Shown here: piece after piece, positions 45,212 to 54,308 of the stretch
Layout of the letters: each line of letters starts with the position of its first letter
Position numbering within the stretch: position 1 is the stretch's first letter
Assembly: GCF_009371985.2 (NCBI RefSeq)
Contig: NZ_VIKU02000002.1
Span: 62,001-126,000, forward strand
Direction of reading: 5' to 3'
Source of the DNA: Pelagihabitans pacificus
GTDB lineage: Bacteria; Bacteroidota; Bacteroidia; Flavobacteriales; Flavobacteriaceae
Length of the DNA: 64,000 nt
Made by a program: the position numbers and the translations under genes
The notes under the pieces: model-generated
Seen by the model: only the letters and a program-made list of their open reading frames with translations
Databases searched by the model: none
Told to the model about the DNA's origin: nothing

Positions 45212-45850
45212 ATGAACGGCACATATTTAAACTCCACTTTTTTCATCAATTCAGACCATCCGAAAGTCTTGGCCTATGCCCATTCTAAAATTGAACCCCA
45301 CGCTAGCGATACGGAAAAGTCCATCGCCCTTTTCGAAGCCGTCCGGGATGGCTATTTCTATGACCCCTACCATTTGGACTTAAGGCCCCAAGCCTTGGTT
45401 GCAAGCAATATACTACAAAGACGGGCTGCCTACTGCATCGAAAAAGCCGTTTTATTATGTGCGCTGTTGCGAGCTGTTGGGATTCCTTCCCGATTGAATT
45501 TCGGGAATGTTAAAAACCATATCGCCGTTGAGCGAATTGTTAATATTTTGAAGACCGATGTACTGGTATTTCACGGATGTACTGAGGTACGATTAGCGGA
45601 CCACTGGATTAAACTCACCCCTGCCTTCAACAAATCACTCTGCGAAAAGTTGGGTGTTCCGGTATTGGAGTTTGATGGAAAAAAAGACGCCGTTTTCCAA
45701 CAGTACAGCGACGATGGCACCGTTTTTATGGAATATGTACATGATTATGGTAGTTTTGATGACCTTCCCTATGCCAAAATGCTGAATAGTTTTAGCGAGC
45801 ATTACCCACATCTCGAAATACCCGAAGACCTTATCTTGAACTTAGACTAA
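45212..45850 (+). CDS. Transglutaminase-like domain protein of the TetR operon
   Basis: 212 residues, no signal peptide. The core reads AAYCIEKAVLLCALLRAVGIPSRLNF (read in pieces: Cys75 in YCIEKAV), then His121 in FHGCTEVRL, then KLTPAFNK, where the third triad position is Asn140 and not Asp. That Cys-His-Asn arrangement still suits a hydrolase. There is no sequence similarity beyond the fold to the transglutaminase-like protein at 7.1 kb. Cytoplasmic; a peptidase or amidase is the reasonable guess. Between two hydrolase genes with 10-base and 9-base gaps. Confidence 0.82.
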   Translation: MNGTYLNSTFFINSDHPKVLAYAHSKIEPHASDTEKSIALFEAVRDGYFYDPYHLDLRPQALVASNILQRRAAYCIEKAVLLCALLRAVGIPSRLNFGNVKNHIAVERIVNILKTDVLVFHGCTEVRLADHWIKLTPAFNKSLCEKLGVPVLEFDGKKDAVFQQYSDDGTVFMEYVHDYGSFDDLPYAKMLNSFSEHYPHLEIPEDLILNLD

Positions 45851-45859
45851 AATTCTAGT

Positions 45860-46504
45860 ATGGCATCATCGGAAAAACAAACTCGGTACACCACCACGAA
45901 TACTTATTCTGTCTTAAATTCACTTGGCGATGGCACCAGAAACGTTTGGGTCGTGCTCCACGGCATCGGCTATTTGAGCCGGTACTTCTTAAAGTATTTT
46001 GAAGAGCTCCCAAAAGAGGAGAACTACATCATTGCCCCACAGGCACCTTCAAAATACTATTTGAACGGGGAATATAAACATGTGGGAGCCAGTTGGCTGA
46101 CCAAGGAAAACACTATTGACGAGACCGAGAATATCATGAATTATTTGGATGCGGTACTCGAGGCGGAAAACCTCCCTCTAGACAGGAACCTGATCGTTTT
46201 TGGCTTTTCCCAAGGAGTTTCCATTGCCACAAGATGGGTCGCCAAACGAAAGGTGGCATGTAGGCAACTGGTCCTATACGCTGGTGGAATTCCCGACGAA
46301 CTCAGCTCCTCGGATTTTGCGGTTCTTGAAAAAAACAAGACCCAAGTTACCATTATCGTGGGTGATAAGGATGAATATTTAACGGAGGAAAGAAGAAAAC
46401 TGGAATCGGACAAAATATCCAAACTGTTTCGCGGGCGGGCAAAAGAGATTATCTTTAAAGGTGGGCATGAAATAAAGAAGGAACTCATTAATCAATTGGC
46501 CTAA
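45860..46504 (+). CDS. Alpha/beta hydrolase 3 of the TetR operon (carboxylesterase/phospholipase type)
   Basis: 214 residues, phospholipase/carboxylesterase family (the YpfH group). VVLHGIGYLSRYFL forms the oxyanion site, FGFSQGVSIATRW the nucleophile elbow with Ser117, IVGDKDEYL the acidic residue and FKGGHEI the His. It is expected to cleave short acyl or aryl esters. Third hydrolase of this operon and different in family from the other two. Its stop shares a base with the start of the GNAT gene (TAATG). Confidence 0.87.
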   Translation: MASSEKQTRYTTTNTYSVLNSLGDGTRNVWVVLHGIGYLSRYFLKYFEELPKEENYIIAPQAPSKYYLNGEYKHVGASWLTKENTIDETENIMNYLDAVLEAENLPLDRNLIVFGFSQGVSIATRWVAKRKVACRQLVLYAGGIPDELSSSDFAVLEKNKTQVTIIVGDKDEYLTEERRKLESDKISKLFRGRAKEIIFKGGHEIKKELINQLA

Positions 46505-47082
46505 TGCAATCACAACTCTATCTAGAAGACAACCGGGTGTTGCTTCGACCCCTAGAGGCCTCTGACTGGAAGGGTCTTTGGCCAATTGCCCAGCAAATAG
46601 ACTTGTACCGTTTTGGCTCAAACGATGTTTCTACCCAGGATAAATTGAAAGCTTACATCAGCGAGGCATTGACTGAGGCCCGGGACGGAAGTGCCATTCC
46701 CTTTTGCATCTACGATAAACAGGGCGATGCTGTTGTCGGGTGCACGCGATACGGACTCATCGACACCAAAAACAAAGTGGTACATATTGGTTGGACGTGG
46801 ATTGCCCCGGCCGTTCAGGGTACTGGTTTCAATCACCGAGTCAAATTCTTGATGCTGAAACATGCATTTGAGAATATGTATTTTGAGAAAGTGGAATTCA
46901 GAATCGATGAACGAAATAGTCGTTCCCGAAAAGCGGTCGAAAAACTAGGGGCAAGCTTGGAAGGTATTCTCCGAAAAAATGTTATTACAAAAGACGGTTT
47001 TAGACGCAGTTCTTGTTGTTATGGAATCTTAAGGGACGAGTGGGAGGCAATCAAGGCAAAACATTTTAAGGAGTTCCTTTGA
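46504..47082 (+). CDS. GNAT N-acetyltransferase of the TetR operon (RimJ/RimL-like)
   Basis: 192 residues. RVLLRPLEASDWKGLWPIA is the RimJ/RimL-type N-terminus; HIGWTWIAPAVQGTGFNHRVKFLML carries the acetyl-CoA loop (Q-G-T-G); VEFRIDERNSRSRKAVEKLGA is the conserved motif in which N-x-x-S-x-x-A/x closes the fold. It should acetylate an amino group of a protein or small molecule. In this operon it may inactivate, or prepare, the substrate that the hydrolases act on. One-base overlap upstream and four-base overlap downstream. Confidence 0.88.
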   Translation: MQSQLYLEDNRVLLRPLEASDWKGLWPIAQQIDLYRFGSNDVSTQDKLKAYISEALTEARDGSAIPFCIYDKQGDAVVGCTRYGLIDTKNKVVHIGWTWIAPAVQGTGFNHRVKFLMLKHAFENMYFEKVEFRIDERNSRSRKAVEKLGASLEGILRKNVITKDGFRRSSCCYGILRDEWEAIKAKHFKEFL

Positions 47083-47471
47083 AAAGAAAAATCGCCCATA
47101 TCACCTTAGTGGTCAAGGACTATGACCGAGCCATCGCCTTTTACACTGAAAAGTTGGGGTTCGAACTCTTTGAAGACTCCTACCTTAATGAACAAAAACG
47201 TTGGGTGGTCGTAGGCCCGTCGAATTCCGATGGATGCCGCCTCCTCTTGGCCAAAGCCAACGGGGAATCGCAGCATCATGCGGTGGGAAATCAAACAGGG
47301 GGACGAGTGTTCCTGTTCCTGGAAACCGATGATTTCCAAAAAGACTATCAACAACTGAGCAATAAAGGAATCGAGTTTATTCGCCCCCCTAAGAAGGAAT
47401 CCTATGGGACCGTGGCGGTCTTCAAAGATTTATACGGAAACCTATGGGATTTGATTGGGCCTAAAGGGTAG
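47079..47471 (+). CDS. VOC family protein (glyoxalase/dioxygenase fold)
   Basis: 130 residues with two beta-alpha-beta-beta-beta modules: AHITLVVKDYDRAIAFYTEKLGFEL at the N-terminus, with a His as first metal ligand, and GTVAVFKDLYGNLWDLIGPKG at the C-terminus, with the usual acidic ligand changed to D/W surroundings. The group includes glyoxalases, dioxygenases and antibiotic-binding proteins. The start is TTG in the sequence TTGA, overlapping the TGA stop of the GNAT gene by four bases, which shows translational coupling. It is the last gene of the TetR operon. Confidence 0.85.
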   Translation: MKRKIAHITLVVKDYDRAIAFYTEKLGFELFEDSYLNEQKRWVVVGPSNSDGCRLLLAKANGESQHHAVGNQTGGRVFLFLETDDFQKDYQQLSNKGIEFIRPPKKESYGTVAVFKDLYGNLWDLIGPKG

Positions 47472-47522
47472 CAATATACGCTGACCTATTGAAAAGAGAA
47501 GCGGCTCCGCAGGTATAGAACC

Positions 47523-48455
47523 TCAATCCCCCTGCTTTACTTCCTCAGTTAGCTCGTAATACGTAATTTTTCTAGTAGTATATGAATTGTCCGGCGTAAT
47601 GATTTGCTTTACCCAATTTCCGGATTCCTCGTTGTCGAATTGGTAGATATACTCTTTTCTCTCAACCGCTTTACCCCTTTCGGTCTTGGTGCTTATGAGT
47701 CGATCCGATTCATCATACCCGTAGGTAATAATCGTTTCTGGTGCGAATTGCTTTATTTTTAGGTCAAAGTAAAAATCGGTTTTTGATACAAGTCTATCGC
47801 TACCATCATACACTTCTTCCATGGCGGTATTTGGGGCTCCCTCAATATATTTTTTGGTCAGTACAACCTTCTCGGTAGCCCCGTTCCTCGACTTTCCAAT
47901 AGAGGTCCGAATCGATTTTTGTATTTCACCGTTTATCAAGTAGCTGACTGTATGTTCATTTTTGTAATCCTTATATTCGACGTTGGTTTCATCAATGCCC
48001 TCTTCGTTGGTGCGAATAATCTTTGCCAACTGGCCATTTGCATCGTACAGATACTCGTACTGGTCTAAAAAGGACTTGTCGTACGAAACGATTTTCTCTA
48101 CCACCTTCCTGTTTTGTGTAGAATCGATTTGATAAAAATTTGCAATGCTGGTAGCTTCATCGAACTGTTTATCCCGATAATTTTCAAACCTTTTTTCAAT
48201 CAGTTCCCCTTGCTCGTACTTGTAATAAGTGACATCGTAGTCGTTCTCGTTATAACGTGTTACCGATTTTGTGAGCCGCCCGTCTTCATCAAAGTCATAT
48301 TCTTCCTTTCCATAATCGGTGCTGACCAGACACCTTTTTACCTTTCCCCTCAAATCAAAATCCGCAATAGTGAAAATCCTGATTTCCTGCGAATGTAAAA
48401 TAAAGGACCCGACCGTTGCATAAAAGAGAAAAAAGAAAGCGTAGTTTTTTATCAT
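47523..48455 (-). CDS. Secreted flavobacterial protein of unknown function
   Basis: 310 residues with a signal peptide (MIKNYAFFFLFYATVGSFILHSQ). The mature part is rich in short beta-strand repeats of the form YDEDGRL, YDVTYYKYEQGELIEKRF, YLYDANGQLAKII and YGYDESDRLISTK, resembling YD/RHS-like or MORN-like repeats in which a turn D-x-x-G/D-R/Q-L recurs about every 25-30 residues. No catalytic motif is seen. Similar proteins are common in this family of bacteria. It stands alone, converging on the TetR operon. Confidence 0.75.
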   Translation of the reverse strand: MIKNYAFFFLFYATVGSFILHSQEIRIFTIADFDLRGKVKRCLVSTDYGKEEYDFDEDGRLTKSVTRYNENDYDVTYYKYEQGELIEKRFENYRDKQFDEATSIANFYQIDSTQNRKVVEKIVSYDKSFLDQYEYLYDANGQLAKIIRTNEEGIDETNVEYKDYKNEHTVSYLINGEIQKSIRTSIGKSRNGATEKVVLTKKYIEGAPNTAMEEVYDGSDRLVSKTDFYFDLKIKQFAPETIITYGYDESDRLISTKTERGKAVERKEYIYQFDNEESGNWVKQIITPDNSYTTRKITYYELTEEVKQGD

Positions 48456-48504
48456 GGCGCAAAATTACTTTTATTCTCCCAAACGAAAACAAAATAAATA
48501 CCAA

Positions 48505-48540
48505 ATAACAATGGGGCGGATGAAACCGCCCCATTTTTTA
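48505..48540 (-). terminator. Terminator of dnaK
   Basis: Ten-bp perfect stem AATGGGGCGG / CCGCCCCATT with a 6-nt loop, about 25 bp after the dnaK stop on the minus strand. The downstream T-run is weaker on this strand (ATTGTTATTT) than on the plus strand, where six T residues follow. Confidence 0.75.
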
Positions 48541-48560
48541 TGAAAATCCATAAGTCGTTG

Positions 48561-50468
48561 TTATTTGACTTCTTCGAAATCTACATCCTCTACGTTGTCA
48601 CCTTCAGTGGCTCCTTCCGAAGAAGCAGCTTCCCCTGCGGTGGCCTCACCGTTTTGCTGTGCCTCGGCCTGTGCTTTGTACATTTCCTCGGAAGCAGCTT
48701 TCCATGCTTCGTTGATTTTCTCCAAAGCCGGAGCGATTACTGCCAAATCCTTGGTTTCGTAAGCCTTTTTCAATTCCTCCAAAGCATCCTCGATCGGCTT
48801 CTTCTTGTCGTCTGACAATTTATCGCCAAATTCTTTCAGCTGCTTTTCGGTCTGGAAAATCATGCTATCGGCCTCGTTCAATTTATCAGCGGTTTCCTTC
48901 GCTTTTTTATCGGATTCTGCGTTGGCTTCCGCCTCTGCTTTCATCTTTTCGATTTCCTCCTCGGTCAATCCGGAAGAAGCTTCGATACGAATATCTTGCG
49001 ATTTACCGGTTGCCTTGTCGGTAGCCGAAACCTTTATAATCCCGTTCGCATCGATATCGAAGGTCACCTCGATTTGAGGCACACCACGCTGTGCGGGAGG
49101 AATTCCGTCTAGGTGAAAACGCCCTATGGTTTTGTTATCCGCCGCCATGGTACGCTCCCCTTGCAGCACGTGAATCTCAACGGAGGGTTGATTATCGGCC
49201 GCAGTGGAGAATATTTGTGATTTCTTGGTAGGAATCGTAGTATTCGCCTCTATCAATTTAGTAAATACGTTCCCCATGGTCTCTATTCCCAATGATAAAG
49301 GAGTAACATCCAACAACAATACATCTTTCACATCACCGGTCAACACGCCTCCTTGGATTGCAGCTCCAACTGCCACCACTTCATCGGGGTTCACCCCTTT
49401 TGAAGGCTTTTTACCAAAGAATTTCTCAACCGCCTCCTGTACTGCCGGAATCCTAGTGGAACCGCCCACTAAAATAATTTCATCGATATCGCTTTTTGAC
49501 AAACCTGCCGCTTTCAATGCGGTCTGGCAAGGCTCAATGGTACGTTTTACCAAATCCTCTATCAACTGTTCAAACTTTGCCCTTGTAAGGGTGCGTACCA
49601 AGTGTTTAGGTCCACTGGCCGTAGCTGTCACATATGGAAGGTTCACTTCGGTCTGGGCGGAAGAAGACAATTCTATCTTCGCCTTTTCGGCAGCTTCCCT
49701 CAATCGTTGCAACGCCATGGCATCATCGCGCAAATCGATTCCTTCGTCTTTTTTAAATTCCTCGGCCAACCAATCAATAATTTTCTGGTCTACGTCGTCA
49801 CCTCCCAAATGGGTATCGCCATCGGTCGATAATACTTCGAATACTCCATCACCCAACTCCAGGATGGAAACGTCATGGGTACCTCCACCAAAGTCGAAGA
49901 CTACGATTTTCTGGTCTACACTTTTCTTATCCAATCCGTATGCCAAAGAGGCTGCCGTAGGCTCGTTTATGATTCGCTCGACGGTCAATCCCGCGATTTC
50001 GCCCGCTTCTTTCGTAGCCTGACGTTGGGCATCGTTAAAGTAGGCAGGTACGGTAATGACCGCCCTGGTAACATCTTGCCCTAAATAGTCCTCGGCTGTT
50101 TTCTTCATCTTCTGAAGAATCATGGCGGAAAGTTCTTGAGGCGTATATAAACGACCATCGATATCTACTCTTGGTGTATCGTTATCCCCTTTTACTACTT
50201 TATAAGGTACACGATCTGCTTCTTTCTTTGATTCGGAATATTTGTTCCCCATGAATCGCTTGATCGAATAGATGGTTTTATTCGGATTCGTTACTGCCTG
50301 TCTTTTGGCAGGATCTCCTACTTTGATTTCACCACCTTCTACAAATGCGATGACAGAGGGTGTTGTTCTTTTTCCTTCGGCATTGGGAATTACGACTGGC
50401 TCGTTCCCCTCCATTACGGAAACGCAGGAGTTGGTCGTACCCAAATCTATACCTATAATTTTGCTCAT
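48561..50468 (-). CDS. dnaK: Molecular chaperone DnaK (Hsp70)
   Basis: 635 residues from [16 protein letters not shown]; an in-frame Met 72 bases upstream would add a non-homologous extension that overlaps the promoter elements. The ATPase domain (about 1-380) has [21 protein letters not shown] (the Hsp70 signature, with Thr-His in place of the usual Thr-Phe), [15 protein letters not shown]. The linker [15 protein letters not shown] leads into the substrate domain, a helical lid and a C-terminal acidic [10 protein letters not shown]. It refolds and protects proteins with DnaJ and GrpE, which are not adjacent here. A sigma-54-like promoter and palindrome precede it. Confidence 0.97.
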   Translation of the reverse strand: MSKIIGIDLGTTNSCVSVMEGNEPVVIPNAEGKRTTPSVIAFVEGGEIKVGDPAKRQAVTNPNKTIYSIKRFMGNKYSESKKEADRVPYKVVKGDNDTPRVDIDGRLYTPQELSAMILQKMKKTAEDYLGQDVTRAVITVPAYFNDAQRQATKEAGEIAGLTVERIINEPTAASLAYGLDKKSVDQKIVVFDFGGGTHDVSILELGDGVFEVLSTDGDTHLGGDDVDQKIIDWLAEEFKKDEGIDLRDDAMALQRLREAAEKAKIELSSSAQTEVNLPYVTATASGPKHLVRTLTRAKFEQLIEDLVKRTIEPCQTALKAAGLSKSDIDEIILVGGSTRIPAVQEAVEKFFGKKPSKGVNPDEVVAVGAAIQGGVLTGDVKDVLLLDVTPLSLGIETMGNVFTKLIEANTTIPTKKSQIFSTAADNQPSVEIHVLQGERTMAADNKTIGRFHLDGIPPAQRGVPQIEVTFDIDANGIIKVSATDKATGKSQDIRIEASSGLTEEEIEKMKAEAEANAESDKKAKETADKLNEADSMIFQTEKQLKEFGDKLSDDKKKPIEDALEELKKAYETKDLAVIAPALEKINEAWKAASEEMYKAQAEAQQNGEATAGEAASSEGATEGDNVEDVDFEEVK

Positions 50469-50518
50469 TGTATGTGTTTTAAATATTAGTGCCTGATTTT
50501 TAAAGTCGCTACATAAAT

Positions 50519-50535
50519 GACAAACAATATGCCAA
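50519..50535 (-). promoter_or_regulatory. Sigma-54-like -24/-12 element of dnaK
   Basis: On the minus strand: TTGGCA, six bases, TTGT. The GG-N10-G spacing and the TGGCA/TTG blocks match the sigma-54 consensus except that the final GC is GT. A start about 12 nt downstream gives a leader of about 40 nt to the dnaK ATG. Confidence 0.45.
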
Positions 50536-50546
50536 GACACAAAAAC

Positions 50547-50559
50547 TGACAGGATGTCA
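50547..50559. promoter_or_regulatory. TGACA-N3-TGTCA palindrome upstream of dnaK
   Basis: A perfect 5-bp inverted repeat with a 3-nt centre, 11 bp upstream of the sigma-54-like element. It could bind an activator or heat-shock regulator. It is not CIRCE, which has longer 9-bp arms with a 9-bp centre. Confidence 0.45.
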
Positions 50560-50679
50560 TTTTAAGTTGCAAAGGCAGAAGTAAAAAAGTGAGTTTGGCT
50601 TAAAGTGTTTCTTGTAAAATTTAGTATTTTTAGGTGCATGGTCAAAGAGGCCAAAACCGCGTAACCAATCTAAAAAACC

Positions 50680-51051
50680 ATGAAATTAGGTGCATTTTCC
50701 GTCAGCCTTAGTGTCAAAGACCTCAAGGTTTCCAAACAATTTTATGAGAACTTGGGTTTCACCGTCTTAGGGGGAGCCATGGAAAAGAACTATTTAGTAA
50801 TGAAAAACGGTAATTCGTTGATCGGACTCTTCCAAGGGATGTTCGAAAACAATATTTTGACCTTTAATCCAGGTTGGGATGAAAATGCCGATACGCTTGA
50901 AACGTACGATGATGTAAGGGATATTCAACGCGCGCTTAAAGCCAAGGGTGTTCAACTTCTTACCGAGGCGGATGAGAACACAACGGGGCCTGCAAGTATA
51001 GTCATTGCCGATCCAGACGGTAATACCATATTGATCGATCAACATATCTAA
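50680..51051 (+). CDS. VOC family protein
   Basis: 123 residues with a two-module VOC fold: KLGAFSVSLSVKDLKVSKQFYENLGF begins the first module and GPASIVIADPDGNTILIDQHI ends the second. It resembles the YetH-type glyoxalase-like group. No activity can be assigned. It is divergent from dnaK and not related in context to the VOC gene at 47.1 kb. Confidence 0.85.
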   Translation: MKLGAFSVSLSVKDLKVSKQFYENLGFTVLGGAMEKNYLVMKNGNSLIGLFQGMFENNILTFNPGWDENADTLETYDDVRDIQRALKAKGVQLLTEADENTTGPASIVIADPDGNTILIDQHI

Positions 51052-51064
51052 TGGGTGATCGGAA

Positions 51065-52006
51065 CTACCTCTTGGCAGGTGTTAGAACGATACTTTTGAA
51101 TTCTATAGGCCCATGATCCCCTTGTATAAGGATCGGTCCGGGTTCCGCCTCCCTATTATCCATGGCTCCCCCGGTCATACCAGGAATATTTTGTTCGCTA
51201 ACGATCGTTGATCCGTTTGCGACTATGGTCACTCTTCGTCCGATCAAGGTGATATCGAAAGTCTGCCATTGGCCGGCCTCTTTGGCGACCATTTCATTAG
51301 GGTCCAAAAAACCATAGACTCCTCCAAAATAGATACTGGCAGGTTCCAACCCTTTGTTATCCGCTATTTGTACCTCATAACGGCCACGAAGATAAATACC
51401 GCTGTTGCTGCCTTCGGGATATCGAAATTCGACATGAAGTTTGAAATCGCTAAAAGATTCGTCCGATATTAAATTGACCCCGGACTTCGGACTCTTCAAA
51501 ACACCTTCCTCGACCGCCCATTGGCTCTCCCCTTCGGTATGCCAACCGCTTAAATCCTTTCCGTTGAAAAGGGCGATGGGTTTTCCCCAAACAATATTCT
51601 CATTATACGCTAATTTGGGTGATCGGCTACCTGTCCAATTGTAGGTATTACCATCGGTATAGACCATGGTACCCTTAAGCTCGCCGCCATTCAACATCCC
51701 TTCGAATTGCATGTCACCGGTACCAGGTTCCCATTGCGGAGGAATGGTAAAACTGAACTTTCCGTCGCTCAATTTTACTTCGGCTATGGGCCGTGCACTT
51801 CCAAAAGCATAGACAAAACGTCCGACCAGGGTATTGTTACCGGAATGTGTAATCTCCAGCCAAGAGGGAAGTTCCTTGCCATCCTGTTCAATGATCAAGT
51901 TCCATCGGCCTTCCAATGGATTGGTTTCTTGGGCATAGGTATCAATCGAAAAGATGCTTGATAGAATTGAGGCAAATAAATAAATTAGTCGTAACGGGTG
52001 GTTCAT
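51065..52006 (-). CDS. Secreted DUF1080 protein (3-keto-disaccharide hydrolase fold)
   Basis: 313 residues with a signal peptide ending DTYAQ. An N-terminal beta-domain (about 25-130) precedes the DUF1080 domain (about 140-310: PIALFNGKDLSGWH, VEEGVLKSPKSG, FKLHVEFRYPEGSNSGIYLRGRYEVQI, WQTFDITLIGRRVTIVANG). The family is a concanavalin-like fold; members hydrolyse 3-keto-glycosides. It is divergent from a Tat-exported Gfo/Idh/MocA oxidoreductase, the partner expected to make the keto sugar. Confidence 0.9.
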   Translation of the reverse strand: MNHPLRLIYLFASILSSIFSIDTYAQETNPLEGRWNLIIEQDGKELPSWLEITHSGNNTLVGRFVYAFGSARPIAEVKLSDGKFSFTIPPQWEPGTGDMQFEGMLNGGELKGTMVYTDGNTYNWTGSRSPKLAYNENIVWGKPIALFNGKDLSGWHTEGESQWAVEEGVLKSPKSGVNLISDESFSDFKLHVEFRYPEGSNSGIYLRGRYEVQIADNKGLEPASIYFGGVYGFLDPNEMVAKEAGQWQTFDITLIGRRVTIVANGSTIVSEQNIPGMTGGAMDNREAEPGPILIQGDHGPIEFKSIVLTPAKR

Positions 52007-52162
52007 GATGCTCTCTTTTAAGGAAAAGTAAATATAGCCAATCTGACGAATACTAAGGCTTCTTCCCAGAGCATGCCGTCGTAGCCCTAGAATACGCCTG
52101 GCATTCCATCATTTTCATTAACTTTAAGGCAAACGCTATTCATAACTACCAACCTATTTAAG

Positions 52163-53641
52163 ATGAAAAATAAAAGCCAATCCTCCAAACAACCGTCTAC
52201 TAATCAGTCAAGAAGGTCATTCATTAAAAAAGGTGCACTTGCCACCTCCATCTTTATTGTGCCCAGACATGTGCTCGGAGGGGTCGGATACCTTGCACCC
52301 AGCGATCGCTTGAATTTGGCGGCTATCGGTGCGGGTGGAAAGGGCTCTAGTGATATCTTTAACGCGTCCGTCAACGGACGCGAAAAAGTAGTCGCCCTCT
52401 GCGATGTCGACTTCTCCGGTTCCGCCAAAAAGTCTGTTGAAAACTTTCCAAAGGCAAAACTGTATGCCGATTACCGGGAAATGCTGGAGAAGGAGAAAGG
52501 CATCGACGCCGTTACCATCTCGACTCCGGACCATGTGCACGGCCCCGCGGCGGCGAACGCTATGGAACGCGGTATACATGTATACGTACAAAAACCGATG
52601 ACCCACAATATTCGCGAGGCCCGTATTCTTACCGAAATGGCAAGAACCAACAAGATTGTCAGTCAAATGGGAAACCAAGGGGGATCCAACCCGCTTTTGG
52701 GTATGGTTCAGAAGTGGGTCGATTCCGGCGTGCTAGGTTCCATTTCAAAAGTGCAAGTATGGACGAACCGTCCCGTATGGCCCCAAGGCGGTCCCATGCC
52801 GTCGCCCGACCCGACTATGAAACCAGAATCCTTGGATTGGAATCTGTGGTTGGGGCCTGCTCCCGAGAAACCCTATATACCCAACATGCATCCCTTTAAT
52901 TGGAGGGGTTGGTGGGACTATGGTACGGGGGCCCTAGGTGATGTAGGTTGCCATTTGATCGATATTCCCTTTCGGACCTTGGGACTCAGATATCCTACCG
53001 ACGCGGAGTGCAGTGTAGGGTCTGTCTTCTCACAGATGTGGACCGCCGATTATCATCCGGAAGGTTGTCCGCCCTCTTCTTTTATCACCCTGCATTTCGG
53101 GGCTACGGAAAAAACCAGGTCCCCCATTGAAATGACCTGGAGCGATGGAGGCATTCGTCCTTCCCATCCGGATATTATTCCGGCCGATAATGATATCGGT
53201 GGAAAAAGCAGTGCCAATGGTGTTTTGATCATTGGCGAAAAGGGAATTATCTCGACCAACATTAACGACAGCTCTCCGTTAATGCCCAAATTATATTTGA
53301 ACGACGGCACTACGGAGTTCGGTCCGGAAGTAGAGGAAAACGAAGAACCGGAATACGGTCACCAACGCAAATGGGTCGATGCCTGTAAAGCCGGTTTCGA
53401 CAGTCCGGAACACAGGGCCCTTACCTCCTCGTTCGACTATGCGGGGCCCATGACCGAAACAGTGCTGATGGGGAACCTCGCCATTCGTAGTTATATGCTC
53501 CGTGAGGAAAACAGTGATGGGAAGATGGAATTTTTTGCCCGTAAAAAGTTGTTATGGGACGGGGAGAACATGAGAATCACCAATTTGGAGGAGGCCAATC
53601 AATTTGTAGGCCGTACTTATCGTGAGGGCTGGAAAGTATAG
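52163..53641 (+). CDS. Tat-exported Gfo/Idh/MocA family oxidoreductase
   Basis: 492 residues. A twin-arginine signal, RRSFIKKGALATSIFIV (Arg17-Arg18), indicates export in folded form with cofactor bound. The nucleotide-binding domain has LAAIGAGGKGSSDIFNA and the family segment YVQKPMTHNIREARIL with the catalytic-site Lys (KP). The C-terminal part includes GWWDYGTGALGDVGCHLIDIPF, typical of the exported Bacteroidota/Planctomycetota members. A bound NAD(P) should oxidise a sugar hydroxyl; together with the divergent DUF1080 hydrolase this implies glycoside cleavage by way of a 3-keto intermediate. Confidence 0.92.
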   Translation: MKNKSQSSKQPSTNQSRRSFIKKGALATSIFIVPRHVLGGVGYLAPSDRLNLAAIGAGGKGSSDIFNASVNGREKVVALCDVDFSGSAKKSVENFPKAKLYADYREMLEKEKGIDAVTISTPDHVHGPAAANAMERGIHVYVQKPMTHNIREARILTEMARTNKIVSQMGNQGGSNPLLGMVQKWVDSGVLGSISKVQVWTNRPVWPQGGPMPSPDPTMKPESLDWNLWLGPAPEKPYIPNMHPFNWRGWWDYGTGALGDVGCHLIDIPFRTLGLRYPTDAECSVGSVFSQMWTADYHPEGCPPSSFITLHFGATEKTRSPIEMTWSDGGIRPSHPDIIPADNDIGGKSSANGVLIIGEKGIISTNINDSSPLMPKLYLNDGTTEFGPEVEENEEPEYGHQRKWVDACKAGFDSPEHRALTSSFDYAGPMTETVLMGNLAIRSYMLREENSDGKMEFFARKKLLWDGENMRITNLEEANQFVGRTYREGWKV

Positions 53642-53739
53642 AAAATAGAACGTCGGAACGTTTCGATTCGATATAGTAGGATGTTGCCTCCGCTGATATC
53701 TTTTGGGACGCCTGCCAGTTCATTTGACCTCTCTACCTA

Positions 53740-54195
53740 CTATTCACAACCCTCGGTGCGACGGGTATCGATGAGGTATACGATTTTCCAATCTTCCTTG
53801 TGTTTGACCAATTGAAACGAATTCACGCCGCAGTGGTGGAAGGCGTTGTTCAAACGAAACTCATAGGGAGTCCATGCATTGGCCATTGGTCCGTCGATTT
53901 GAATCGAGTACCCTTTGATCACTTCCTGAAATTGAGTGGTTTTGGGTATGCCTACAATCGATTTAAGGAATTTGGAAAACGCCTCCGTACGCACAAAATT
54001 ATTTCCAGCGGAATCCTTGGAAATAGTTTGCAGTACCATATCCCGGGTCGCTGTTTCTTTGATCATTAAAGAATCTTGTCGATGAAAACCTTCAAAGAAA
54101 GCCTCGATGGTTTTTTGTACCGCTACCTCGTCGGAATCCTGGGCTTTTACAGAACCTACAAGAAGGAAAAGAAGAACTAAGAAGCCATTTTTCAT
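53740..54195 (-). CDS. Secreted NTF2-like protein
   Basis: 151 residues from MKNGFLVLLFLLVGSVKAQ, a clean signal peptide; a Met 45 bases upstream would add a second hydrophobic stretch with no support. The mature part has the SnoaL/NTF2 pattern: VAVQKTIEAFFEGFHRQD, a conserved YSIQIDGPMANAWTPYEF strand and VNSFQLVKHKEDWKIVYLIDT. No catalytic role can be assigned. Isolated between the Tat oxidoreductase and panB, divergent from panB. Confidence 0.83.
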   Translation of the reverse strand: MKNGFLVLLFLLVGSVKAQDSDEVAVQKTIEAFFEGFHRQDSLMIKETATRDMVLQTISKDSAGNNFVRTEAFSKFLKSIVGIPKTTQFQEVIKGYSIQIDGPMANAWTPYEFRLNNAFHHCGVNSFQLVKHKEDWKIVYLIDTRRTEGCE

Positions 54196-54308
54196 ATGGA
54201 AGTATTGGATTAAAATAAGCAAAAAAAACCAAATCATCATTCCCTAATCCCACTTGTACAGAACCCTTAAACAAATTCCTTACTTTTATCCCACTTAAAC
54301 AAAACCGA

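Noticed and set aside
47490-47510. Small GCGG / CCGC hairpin after the TetR operon
   Set aside because: Four-bp stem with no T-run; not a credible terminator.
49204-50022. A 272-codon plus-strand open frame opposite dnaK
   Set aside because: It is wholly antisense to the conserved dnaK coding region. Long antisense frames opposite Hsp70 genes are a known by-product of codon usage; it has no recognisable domain.
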